Source of the DNA: Mumia sp050632745 | GTDB taxonomy: Bacteria > Actinomycetota > Actinomycetes > Propionibacteriales > Nocardioidaceae | Length of the DNA: 64,000 nt | Assembly (NCBI RefSeq): GCF_050632745.1 | Contig: NZ_JBODSD010000003.1 | Location: 310,001-374,000, forward strand | Direction of reading: 5' to 3' | In this document: positions 58,047 through 64,000 of the stretch, piece by piece | Layout of the letters: each line of letters begins with the position of its first letter | Position numbering within the stretch: the first letter of the stretch is position 1 | The notes under the pieces: generated by a model | The model's input: the letters and a program-made list of their open reading frames with translations, nothing else | What the model was told of the DNA's origin: nothing | Database searches by the model: none | Program-made: the position numbers and the translations under genes

Positions 58047-58325
58047 ATGACGTCTGTTCCGTTGAGTGAGGCCAAGGATCGGTTGTCCGGGCTTGTCGAC
58101 GAGGTCCAGAGCACCCACGAGATCGTGACGATCACACGTCACGGGAAGCCGGCTGCCGTGGTGATGGCCGCCGAGGATCTCGAGTCGTTGCACGAGACGA
58201 TCGCGTGGCTGTCGCAGGACGGCATTGCCGACGCGATCCGCTCCGCCGAGCGAGAGCTGGCGGCGGGCGAGACGACGAGTGCGGAGGATCTGCGGAGCGA
58301 GTTCGGACTTGGCCCCGCCCGGTGA
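58047..58325 (+). CDS. Phd/YefM-family antitoxin
   Basis: 92-residue antitoxin. VPLSEAKDRLSGLVDEVQSTHEIVTITRHGKPAAVVMAAEDLESLHETIAWL is the complete Phd/YefM DNA-binding and dimer domain; the acidic C-terminus (AERELAAGETTSAEDLRSEFG) is the toxin-wrapping part. The message is probably leaderless and controlled by the dyad just upstream. Overlaps the toxin gene by 4 nt (GTGA). Confidence 0.92.
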   Translation: MTSVPLSEAKDRLSGLVDEVQSTHEIVTITRHGKPAAVVMAAEDLESLHETIAWLSQDGIADAIRSAERELAAGETTSAEDLRSEFGLGPAR

Positions 58326-58609
58326 CTGAGAACGGCTGGCGACTCGAAGTCGCCAGCGGCGCGCGGCGGGAGCTGCACCGGCTGCCCGAGAAGATCGCCG
58401 CCGCGATCGTCGAGTTCATCACGACCGCGCTGCTCGACAACCCCTTGCGCGTCACGAAGCCACTCGCCGGAGACCTGGTCGCCTATCGGAGTGCCCGCCG
58501 CGGTGACTATCGCGTCCTGGTTCGCGTCGACGAGGACGAACGTCTTGTGCTCGTCGTGCGGGTGGCGCACCGCGCGCATGCGTATCGACCGATGACTGAT
58601 CACGGATAG
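58322..58609 (+). CDS. RelE/ParE-superfamily toxin
   Basis: 95-residue basic protein. LEVASGARRELHRLPEKIAAAIVEFITTALLDNPLRVTKPLAGDLVAYRSARRGDYRVLVRVDEDERLVLVVRVAHRAHAY matches the RelE fold, with the conserved R-x-G-D-Y-R strand and C-terminal V-x-H-R-x-x-x-Y, typical of ribosome-dependent mRNA interferases. GTG start overlaps the antitoxin stop, so toxin synthesis depends on antitoxin translation. Confidence 0.92.
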   Translation: MTENGWRLEVASGARRELHRLPEKIAAAIVEFITTALLDNPLRVTKPLAGDLVAYRSARRGDYRVLVRVDEDERLVLVVRVAHRAHAYRPMTDHG

Positions 58610-58615
58610 TCCCGG

Positions 58616-58981
58616 CTACGGCGTGGCGCTGTCGTCCTCGACAGGTCCGCCGCCGAACCCGACCTCGTTGCCGTCCGGGTCGCGATAGGTGACCTTGCGG
58701 ACCCCGTTGTCGTACGTCTCCCGCTCCACCGGCTCGATCCCGCGCGCGCTGATCCCGTCGACCCGGGAGTCGAGGTCCTCGACGAAGAGGGTCTGGTGGG
58801 AGTGGCCGGCGTGCTCCGGCGCGAGCTCGACGTAGAGATAGCGGTGCTCGGCGAGCTCCCACACGGCCTCGACGTCGTTGGGCAGGAACGCGGCGTCGTC
58901 GCCGAGCAGACGGGCGTACCAGTCCTTGGCGCGGTCGAGGTCGCTGACGTAGATCCCGGCGAACAGGTCGACCTCGCTCAT
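58616..58981 (-). CDS. VOC-family protein
   Basis: 121-residue VOC-fold protein: LFAGIYVSDLDRAKDWYARLLGDDAAF first module, LYVELAPEHAGHSHQTLFVEDLDSRVDGISARGIEP, and KVTYRDPDGNEVGFGGGP with the terminal glutamate ligand. Similar proteins are dioxygenase-like or drug-binding. It converges with the toxin gene (6 nt between stops). No operon partner. Confidence 0.83.
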   Translation of the reverse strand: MSEVDLFAGIYVSDLDRAKDWYARLLGDDAAFLPNDVEAVWELAEHRYLYVELAPEHAGHSHQTLFVEDLDSRVDGISARGIEPVERETYDNGVRKVTYRDPDGNEVGFGGGPVEDDSATP

Positions 58982-59019
58982 CGGCTCAGCCTAGGTGCGC
59001 CGCGGGCCAGGCGTCGCGT

Positions 59020-59643
59020 TCACGCGTCCTCGAGCCCGAGGTAGCCGCCGAGCACGCGGCGCAGGAGCGCGAGCGCCTCCGACTCGGGCTGGACCGCTCC
59101 GGTCGTCGGGAGGGAGGTGTGCCCCGGCGGACCTCCGTGGTCGAGCGAACGCGACGCCTGGATGACCATGCTGTCGATCAGCGCAGCCATCTCCGGGACG
59201 CGCGGCTCGCCCATGTCGGTGAGGGCCGCGATCAGCGGAGCCTGCAGCTCGTCGTGGAACGCCTCCATCGGTCCGCGCAGCACCTGGGGATCGACGACCA
59301 CCGTGAGGGCGTGGGCGACGGCGTTCTCGGAGCCGGCGAAGAACGCGACGTTCGCGCGGACGTACGCCCAGACCCGCCCGCCGGGCGTGGTCGCGGCGTC
59401 CATCTGCACGCGGATCTGGCTGGCCCAGTCGGGGAACACGTCGGCGACGACGGCGGCCAGGAGGTCCTCGCGGGAGCCGAAGTACTGGTAGACGCTCGAC
59501 CGAGCCAGGCCCGCCCGCTCGCCGACCGCGGCCAGGCTCGGCGCCTCGCCGGTCTCCGCGAGGAGGGCGCGTGCCCCGTCCAGGATCGCCCGCCGCTGGC
59601 GCTCACGGTGCTCGGCCACCGTGGGTGCGTTGATCCGGGGCAC
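59020..59643 (-). CDS. TetR-family repressor of the adjacent ABC exporter
   Basis: 207-residue TetR: HTH ERQRRAILDGARALLAETGEAPSLAAVGERAGLARSSVYQYFGSREDLLAAVV (~15-65) and a ligand-binding helical domain. GTG 59643 is chosen because GAGGAG ends about 8 nt before it; GTG 59649 is only 2 nt away. It is the last gene of the permease-ATPase-TetR operon, 15 nt behind the ATPase gene, so it would repress its own operon through the 36-bp palindrome at 61487-61522. Confidence 0.88.
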   Translation of the reverse strand: MPRINAPTVAEHRERQRRAILDGARALLAETGEAPSLAAVGERAGLARSSVYQYFGSREDLLAAVVADVFPDWASQIRVQMDAATTPGGRVWAYVRANVAFFAGSENAVAHALTVVVDPQVLRGPMEAFHDELQAPLIAALTDMGEPRVPEMAALIDSMVIQASRSLDHGGPPGHTSLPTTGAVQPESEALALLRRVLGGYLGLEDA

Positions 59644-59658
59644 GTCCACACCTCCTCG

Positions 59659-60342
59659 CTAGCCTGCAGGCGAGGTCACCACCCCGAGCCTCCCGTCGAT
59701 CATCTCGTAGATCGTGTCGCAGTGGTGCAGCACGTCGTGGTCGTGGGTCACCATCACGGTCGCGACGCCGTACTGATGGGTCTCCTCGGCGAGCAGCGCG
59801 ACGATGTCCTGGCTGCGCTGGCGGTCGAGCGCCGCCGTGGGCTCGTCGACCAGCAGCACGTCGGGCCGCGTCACCAGCGCACGGGCGATCCCGACCCGCT
59901 GGCGCTCGCCGCCCGACAGCTGGTGAGGTCGCCGCCCTGCCTTGTGGTCCATCCCGACCGCGGCGAGCAGCGCGTCCGGGTCGCGCGGCTTCTCGACGCT
60001 GCCGAAGGTGAGCGGCAGGCGCACCTGGTCGCGTGCGGTCAGCGCCGGCACGAGGTTGCCGCTCTGGAAGACGAACCCGATCCGCTGGCGTCGTACGGCG
60101 GTGAGCTCGCGCCGCGAGGCGCCGGTGAGCGTGGTCCCACCCAGCGTGACCGACCCGGACGTGGCCTCGGTGAGCGCGCCGGCGACGGCGAGCAGGCTCG
60201 ACTTCCCGGAGCCGGACGGTCCGACCACGGCGACCAGCTCGCCCGGCGAGACGTGCAGGCTCACGGAGTCCAGCGCCGTGACCGTGTCATCGCCGTCTCC
60301 GTGCACCAGGGTCACGTCGGTGAGGTCGAGTGCGAGGGTCAT
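59659..60342 (-). CDS. ABC transporter ATPase (MacB/LolD type)
   Basis: 227-residue ATPase: Walker A GPSGSGKSS (~40), Q-loop FVFQSGNLVPALTA, signature LSGGERQR (~140), Walker B VLLVDEPTAALD and VMVTHDHDVL. This subfamily drives FtsX/MacB-like permeases that export or extract lipids, peptides or antibiotics. It overlaps the permease gene by 4 nt (ATGA). Confidence 0.93.
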   Translation of the reverse strand: MTLALDLTDVTLVHGDGDDTVTALDSVSLHVSPGELVAVVGPSGSGKSSLLAVAGALTEATSGSVTLGGTTLTGASRRELTAVRRQRIGFVFQSGNLVPALTARDQVRLPLTFGSVEKPRDPDALLAAVGMDHKAGRRPHQLSGGERQRVGIARALVTRPDVLLVDEPTAALDRQRSQDIVALLAEETHQYGVATVMVTHDHDVLHHCDTIYEMIDGRLGVVTSPAG

Positions 60343-61466
60343 CGGTTGCCTCCCAGGGCGGTCAGCGGGTCGACGCGGGTGATGCGCAGGACGGCGACGC
60401 CGGCGCCGAGCATCCCGAGGACGATCAGGAGCCCGGTCGCGAGCGTCAGGGCCGCTGCGTCCAGGGCGAAGGGCATCGGCGTGGACATGAGCGCGGCTCC
60501 GGCCGTGACCCCGAGCCCCACGCCGACGGCGGACGCGGCGACCAGCAGCACGAGGGACTGGACGAGGCTGTCGCGGAGCAGGTAGCGGGTGCTCGCCCCC
60601 ATCGCCCGCATGACGGCGATCTCCTGGCGACGCTGGATGGTCAGGACGGTGAAGAACGCGCCGACGACGAGCGCCGAGATCGCGTACAGGAAGACCTGGA
60701 TGAGGCGGAGCGTCGACGTCTCGGCGGTGTACCCGGGCGACGCCCCGAAGGACTGCTCCCGCGTCATCGACGTGGTGCCCGCGGCGGCGTCGCCTGCGGC
60801 GAGGTCGAGGTCGGTGCCGGAGACGGCGACGGCGGTGATCGCGTCGTACGCGTGGTCGGGGACGACGTCGCCCTCGCGGACCCCGGCGCGGATCTCCTGC
60901 CACGTGCGCAGCGGGAGGTAGCCGACGTCGACGTGGCCGAAGGTGTGCTGCCCGTCGAGCACGCCGGCGACCCGCAGCTGCGTGCCGGTGCTCTCGAGCG
61001 TGATGACGTCCCCGATCTCGATCCCTTCGTCGGCCGCGGTCTCGCTGATCACCACGTCACCGGGTGCGGCGAGCGGGCTCCCCTCGGCGACGGACGGCTC
61101 GATGTAGGACCCCTGCTCGACGCCGAACAGTGCGAGGTCGATCTCGACTCCGGAGTCGGAGCGCCCGTTGACGAGGGTGTTGCCGAAGGGGGCGGCGTCT
61201 TCGACACCGGGTTGCTCCGCCCACGTCTCGACGGCCGCCCGGTCCACCGTGCTGCGGCTGAACGCGGAGTCCTTCGGGGCGTCCTCCTGGAAGGCGAACG
61301 ACGTGACCGGGAGCTTCTGGAGCCCGGACACGCCGTCGTTGACGAGGCCGACCGAGAGGCCGCTCAGCAGCACCATGAGGACGGCGATGAGGGCCACGAC
61401 GGACCCCATGAGGGCGAAGCGACCGCGGGCGAAGGAGAGTTCGCGAAGGGCGAGGAACACGGTCAT
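60339..61466 (-). CDS. FtsX/MacB-like ABC permease
   Basis: 375-residue permease: one N-terminal helix (FALMGSVVALIAVLMVLLSGLSVGL), a large extracytoplasmic domain (~45-250), then three helices (FLYAISALVVGAFFTVLTIQ, LVLLVAASAVGVGLGVTAG, TLATGLLIVLGMLGAGVAVL), the MacB/FtsX topology. AVMRAMGAST is the coupling helix. It is a mechanotransmission-type exporter subunit rather than a channel. First gene of the TetR-controlled operon. Confidence 0.9.
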   Translation of the reverse strand: MTVFLALRELSFARGRFALMGSVVALIAVLMVLLSGLSVGLVNDGVSGLQKLPVTSFAFQEDAPKDSAFSRSTVDRAAVETWAEQPGVEDAAPFGNTLVNGRSDSGVEIDLALFGVEQGSYIEPSVAEGSPLAAPGDVVISETAADEGIEIGDVITLESTGTQLRVAGVLDGQHTFGHVDVGYLPLRTWQEIRAGVREGDVVPDHAYDAITAVAVSGTDLDLAAGDAAAGTTSMTREQSFGASPGYTAETSTLRLIQVFLYAISALVVGAFFTVLTIQRRQEIAVMRAMGASTRYLLRDSLVQSLVLLVAASAVGVGLGVTAGAALMSTPMPFALDAAALTLATGLLIVLGMLGAGVAVLRITRVDPLTALGGNR

Positions 61467-61486
61467 CGCCTCCTGGGGAAAGGTGT

Positions 61487-61522
61487 CGACACCATGTCGG
61501 TAACTATACCGACATGGTGTCG
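61487..61522. promoter_or_regulatory. 36-bp TetR operator over the ABC operon promoter
   Basis: Perfect 16-bp arms CGACACCATGTCGGTA and TACCGACATGGTGTCG around ACTA, 21 bp before the permease ATG. Read on the minus strand its centre holds TATAGT, the likely -10 box. Each arm also holds a small dyad GACA-N3-TGTC, so two TetR dimers could bind. Confidence 0.88.
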
Positions 61523-61557
61523 GGATCCTTCCTCCGGGCTGCGGGGGGTGGGCGCGC

Positions 61558-61902
61558 TCAGCTCCGGCTGGGCTTCGGCGGGAGCGATCGCGCGTATGAG
61601 ACGCCGCGGCCGACCCACTCGCGGAGGGCCACGTCGTCGCGGACCGCGTCGGAGGTGACCCGCAGCCAGCCGAGCATCTCGCGGCCGCGCATCACCATCG
61701 GCTCGACGCCGAGCCCGTCGACCAGCGCGTCCGACTTCTCGGGATCGACCCGCACCATCAGACCGCCCTGCCCGCTCGCAGCGACCGCCATGTTGCCCGC
61801 GATCAGGAACGCGAGCCCACCGAACATGCGCTGCTCGCTGAGCGCCTCCTCGCCGTCGACCACCTCGCGGATCCGCTCCGCCAGCTCCTCGTCGTACGCC
61901 AT
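61558..61902 (-). CDS. TfoX N-terminal domain protein
   Basis: 114-residue protein like the TfoX/Sxy N-terminal domain: MAYDEELAERIREVVDGEEALSEQRMFGGLAFLIAGNMAVAASGQGGLMVRVDPEKSDAL, then a basic tail. In actinomycetes this domain stands alone and has no proven competence role. ATG 61902 is the conserved family start; the open frame continues upstream without the family pattern. Confidence 0.85.
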   Translation of the reverse strand: MAYDEELAERIREVVDGEEALSEQRMFGGLAFLIAGNMAVAASGQGGLMVRVDPEKSDALVDGLGVEPMVMRGREMLGWLRVTSDAVRDDVALREWVGRGVSYARSLPPKPSRS

Positions 61903-61940
61903 CTCCGCAGTGTCGCGCGCCCCACCGACAATCGGCACCC

Positions 61941-62268
61941 CGTTGGTCGAGTAGCGCCCTCCCGTTGGTCGAGTAGCGCCGAGCCCCTGGGCGAGGCGGG
62001 TATCGAGACCCCGGGTCTCGATACGTCCTCCGCTAGCGCTCCGGACTACGCGACCACCGGCTTCCCCGTTGGTCGAGCAGCGCCGAGCCCCTGGGCGAGG
62101 CGTGTATCGAGACCCCGGGTCTCGATACGTCCTCCGCTAGCGCTCCGGACTACTCGACCACCGGCTTCCCCGTTGGTCGAGCAGCGCCGAGCCCCTGGGC
62201 GAGGTGCGTATCGAGACCCCGGGTCTCGATACGTCCTCCGCCAACGCTCCGGACTACTCGACCACCAG
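61941..62268. repeat. Tandem array of a 104-bp palindromic repeat
   Basis: Three near-identical units start at 61963, 62067 and 62171, preceded by an 18-bp partial copy at 61941. Each unit opens TTGGTCGAG(T/C)AG and closes CTACTCGACCA, with an inner perfect dyad TATCGAGACCC-C-GGGTCTCGATA, so every unit can fold on itself. Units differ by a handful of bases. It fills most of the 426-bp gap 61903-62328. No spacers or cas genes. Confidence 0.9.
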
Positions 62269-62272
62269 CAGA

Positions 62273-62311
62273 ACTTGCAGTCCCGACCACTTGGCGGTCG
62301 AAACCGCAAGT
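62273..62311 (-). terminator. Imperfect hairpin after the DHFR-like gene
   Basis: Read on the minus strand, ACTTGC/GCAAGT ends and an inner GACC/GGTC give 12 of 16 paired bases around a 7-nt loop, 17 nt after the stop at 62329. Confidence 0.5.
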
Positions 62312-62328
62312 CTCCGCCGACGCCGGGG

Positions 62329-62892
62329 TCACTTCACGACGTCGAAGACCTGCTTCTGGATCCCGTTCTTGTACGCCGCCTGGTCCACGAGCTCGAGCTT
62401 CGTCGTGTCCTTGTCGGCGTCGCTCCACAGCCGCTTGCCCGCGCCGAGCAGCAGCGGGAACACCAGCAGGTGGTAGCGGTCGACCAGCCCGGCGTCCGCG
62501 AGAGCGTGTCCGAGGGTCGCGCTGCCGTGCACGGCGATCGGTCCGCCCTCGGTCTCCTTGAGCGCGGCTACCTCGTCGAGCGAGCGGAGGATGGTCGCCG
62601 GCCAGCGCTCGTCCTCCTTCTCCAGCGTGGTCGAGACGACGTAGCGGGGCATCGCGTTGTACTCCGCGAACTCCTCCATCGTCGGCCATACCGGAGCGAA
62701 CGCCTCGTACGACTTGCGGCCGAGGAGCAGCGCGGTCGTCTCCTGCTGCTCGGTGCCCTTGAGTTCGTACGCGGCCTCGTCGAACTCGACGTCCTTGAAG
62801 GTCCAGCCCGAGTTGCGGTAGCCGGGCTCGCCGCCGGGGCCTTCCATGACGCCGTCGAGCGAGACGAATGCGGTGACGATGAGTGTGCGCAT
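62329..62892 (-). CDS. Dihydrofolate reductase-like (RibD C-terminal domain) protein
   Basis: 187-residue stand-alone RibD_C/DHFR-fold protein: LIVTAFVSLDGVMEGPGGEP start, LLLGRKSYEAFAPVWPT (NADPH phosphate loop), RYVVSTTLEKEDERWPATIL, PIAVHGSATLGHALADAGLVDRYHLLVFPLLLGAGKRLW. Members bind NADPH; their reactions are mostly unknown. GGAGG precedes the ATG. Its promoter block is nearly identical to that of the DGPF gene at 2.6 kb, so it probably belongs to the ECF42 regulon. Confidence 0.88.
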   Translation of the reverse strand: MRTLIVTAFVSLDGVMEGPGGEPGYRNSGWTFKDVEFDEAAYELKGTEQQETTALLLGRKSYEAFAPVWPTMEEFAEYNAMPRYVVSTTLEKEDERWPATILRSLDEVAALKETEGGPIAVHGSATLGHALADAGLVDRYHLLVFPLLLGAGKRLWSDADKDTTKLELVDQAAYKNGIQKQVFDVVK

Positions 62893-62923
62893 GGTGTCCT
62901 CCAGATAGTCCGTACGCCGTCCT

Positions 62924-62985
62924 GACCTTAGTGCCGGAGCGGCTTCTCATCCCTACGCCGAACGAGGCGTCGCCCTTTCGACACG
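62924..62985 (-). promoter_or_regulatory. Second ECF42-type promoter (DHFR-like gene)
   Basis: On the minus strand TGTCGA (62983-62978), 17 nt, then CGGCGTAGG, continued by a block ending CTAAGGTC. It matches the DGPF promoter at 2577-2638 base for base at -35 and -10 and closely between and beyond. Confidence 0.72.
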
Positions 62986-62993
62986 GGTCACCG

Positions 62994-63155
62994 ACTTTTC
63001 TCATCGACGAGTACCGCCTGCTCATCCTCCCGACGGCGCTCGGAGCCGGCCGCCCGCTCTTCCGTGGCGCCCAGCAGCTGCGTCTCGTTCGGTGCGAGCC
63101 GTCCGGGCCGGGAGTGCCTGTCGTCCTCGAGCCTGAGAGGAGCCTCACGCGGTGA
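62994..63155 (+). pseudogene. C-terminal remnant of a DHFR-like (RibD_C) gene
   Basis: About 52 codons in frame to a TGA read LIDEYRLLILPTALGAGRPLFRGA... and GVPVVLEPERS, the final strand-helix-strand of the RibD_C fold (compare VDRYHLLVFPLLLGAGKRLW in the intact gene on the other strand). The N-terminal two-thirds with the NADPH loops are absent; upstream lies the shared promoter block. A decayed relative rather than a working gene. The 315-bp gap 62893-63207 holds this remnant, the promoter block and the iron box. Confidence 0.75.
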
Positions 63156-63182
63156 TCTGAGGGACCGGCATTCCCACGGTAG

Positions 63183-63201
63183 GTAGGTATGCCTTACCTT
63201 T
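63183..63201. promoter_or_regulatory. DtxR/IdeR iron box
   Basis: TAGGTATGCCTTACCT matches the IdeR/DtxR 19-bp palindrome at most positions of both halves (TAGGT...ACCT). It overlaps TACCTT (63195-63200), the likely -10 element, so iron-loaded repressor would block the ABC ATPase gene. Confidence 0.8.
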
Positions 63202-63207
63202 GTGGCT

Positions 63208-64000
63208 GTGAACACTGACCACCGCACGCCCGAGCTGACCGCCGAGCGGGTACGCGCGTCGTACGGCTCGACCGTCGTCGTCGACGACGTCAGCGTCGCG
63301 CTCGTGCCCGGTCGGGTCACCGCGCTGATCGGGCCGAACGGCAGCGGCAAGTCGACCTTGCTGCGGACGCTCGCGCACCTGCACCCCGCCGCGGGAGGCA
63401 CGATCACGCTGGGCGACGGCCGGTCGGTCGACGACTTCAAGTCCAAGGAGCTCGCCACCCGACTCACGCTGCTGTCCCAGGGACGGTCGGCGCCGGGCGG
63501 CGTGACGGTGCGCGAGGTCGTCGAGTACGGCCGGCACCCGCACCGCTCGCGGTGGGGCAGCGGCGACGCCGACGGTCCCGCGATCGTGGACCGCGCGATG
63601 GGGATGACCGGTGTCACGGAGCTCGCGCACCGCGGCGTCGACACCCTCTCGGGCGGCCAGGCGCAGCGCGTCTGGCTGGCGAGCTGCCTCGCGCAGGACA
63701 CCCCGGTGCTCCTGCTCGACGAGCCGACGACGTACCTGGACCTGCGCTACCAGGTCGAGCTGCTCGACATCGTCCGCGACCTCGCCGACGACCACGGCAT
63801 CGCGGTCGGGATCGTCCTGCACGACCTCGACCAGGCGGCGGCCGTCGCCGACGAGGTCGTCCTGCTGGTCGCCGGCAAGGTCACCGCGGTCGGAGCCCCG
63901 CACGAGGTGCTGACGACCGAGCTGCTCAGCCCGGCGTACGGGGTCACGGTCGATGTCCACGTCGACCCGCACGACGGACACCTCCGTACGCGCGCCCGTG
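63208..64000 (+). CDS. Iron-siderophore ABC transporter ATPase (FepC/FecE type), 3' truncated
   Basis: 264 codons to the window end without a stop: LTAERVRASYGSTVVVDDVSVALVPG, Walker A IGPNGSGKSTLLRTLAHLHPAAGG, DDFKSKELATRLTLLSQGRSAPGGVTVREVVEYGRHPHRS (FepC-specific), signature LSGGQAQRVWLA, Walker B VLLLDEPTTYLD and IVLHDLDQAA. It powers ferric-siderophore uptake. GTG 63208 is 7 nt after TACCTT; GTG 63202 is possible. An iron box overlaps the promoter. Family length is about 265-270, so only the last few residues are missing. Confidence 0.9.
   Translation, partial: MNTDHRTPELTAERVRASYGSTVVVDDVSVALVPGRVTALIGPNGSGKSTLLRTLAHLHPAAGGTITLGDGRSVDDFKSKELATRLTLLSQGRSAPGGVTVREVVEYGRHPHRSRWGSGDADGPAIVDRAMGMTGVTELAHRGVDTLSGGQAQRVWLASCLAQDTPVLLLDEPTTYLDLRYQVELLDIVRDLADDHGIAVGIVLHDLDQAAAVADEVVLLVAGKVTAVGAPHEVLTTELLSPAYGVTVDVHVDPHDGHLRTRAR

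Noticed and set aside
61941..62268. Repeat array considered as a CRISPR
   Set aside because: Units are 104 bp, directly abutting and self-complementary, with no unique spacers and no cas genes nearby.

Overview
The window is a GC-rich chromosomal stretch of a free-living actinomycete. The evidence is two WhiB-family regulators, a bacterial proteasome activator (PafE/Bpa), a DtxR/IdeR-type iron box, an ECF42-type sigma factor, many leaderless starts (a TANNNT box 5-7 nt before ATG/GTG) and frequent ATGA/GTGA gene overlaps. Gene content and codon style look most like Nocardioidaceae (Nocardioides/Mumia/Aeromicrobium type). The family assignment is an inference; the phylum is secure. No phage, integrase or transposase gene is visible, so this reads as core plus catabolic-accessory chromosome.

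Layout. 1-6.2 kb: a truncated HAD phosphatase, PLP dehydratase plus metallophosphoesterase, a DGPF-protein/ECF42 sigma pair, GNAT, universal stress protein, DUF503 and a SnoaL-like protein. 6.3-10.7 kb: a secreted protein, a VOC protein behind a MerR-type operator, then soxR divergent from a split transketolase gene pair overlapping a whiB7-like gene. 10.8-19.4 kb: pobA and an IclR regulator divergent from pcaHGBL, then pcaFIJ, a complete route from 4-hydroxybenzoate to succinyl-CoA and acetyl-CoA. 19.9-27.4 kb: a benzoylformate-decarboxylase, NitT/TauT-type ABC transporter and benzaldehyde-dehydrogenase operon, with a divergent PcaR-type IclR gene. 27.4-36.6 kb: two tRNA-Ser genes, housekeeping genes (nitrilase-fold hydrolase, mobA, quinone reductase, aldose epimerase, pafE, a WhiB-HTH regulator, HAD hydrolase, serS). 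36.6-46.4 kb: a PAP2-lipid kinase fusion and two paralogous secreted wall-type proteins flanking a GH65 phosphorylase/phosphoglucomutase operon. 46.7-56.7 kb: an omega-amino acid/diamine to glutarate to crotonyl-CoA operon with a PucR regulator. 57-64 kb: small genes, a Phd/RelE-type toxin-antitoxin pair, a TetR-controlled ABC exporter, a tandem palindromic repeat array, a DHFR-like protein with a decayed relative, and an iron-regulated ABC ATPase cut by the window end.

How it fits together. The two aromatic blocks look like one regulon: the PcaR-type gene at 26.6 kb is divergent from the benzoylformate operon, and a near-identical 15-bp palindrome (GTTCGC-N3-GCGAAC) sits both there and before pcaFIJ. 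The predicted flow is benzoylformate-type acid to aldehyde to benzoate-type acid, with pobA joining it to protocatechuate if the ring carries a 4-hydroxyl. Other signals worth attention: a soxR/transketolase/whiB7 arrangement that would place an antibiotic-resistance regulator under redox control; a 72-bp palindromic repeat found twice between genes and once in frame inside the pcaL fusion linker; and near-identical promoter blocks 60 kb apart before the DGPF gene and a DHFR-like gene, which define a likely ECF42 regulon.
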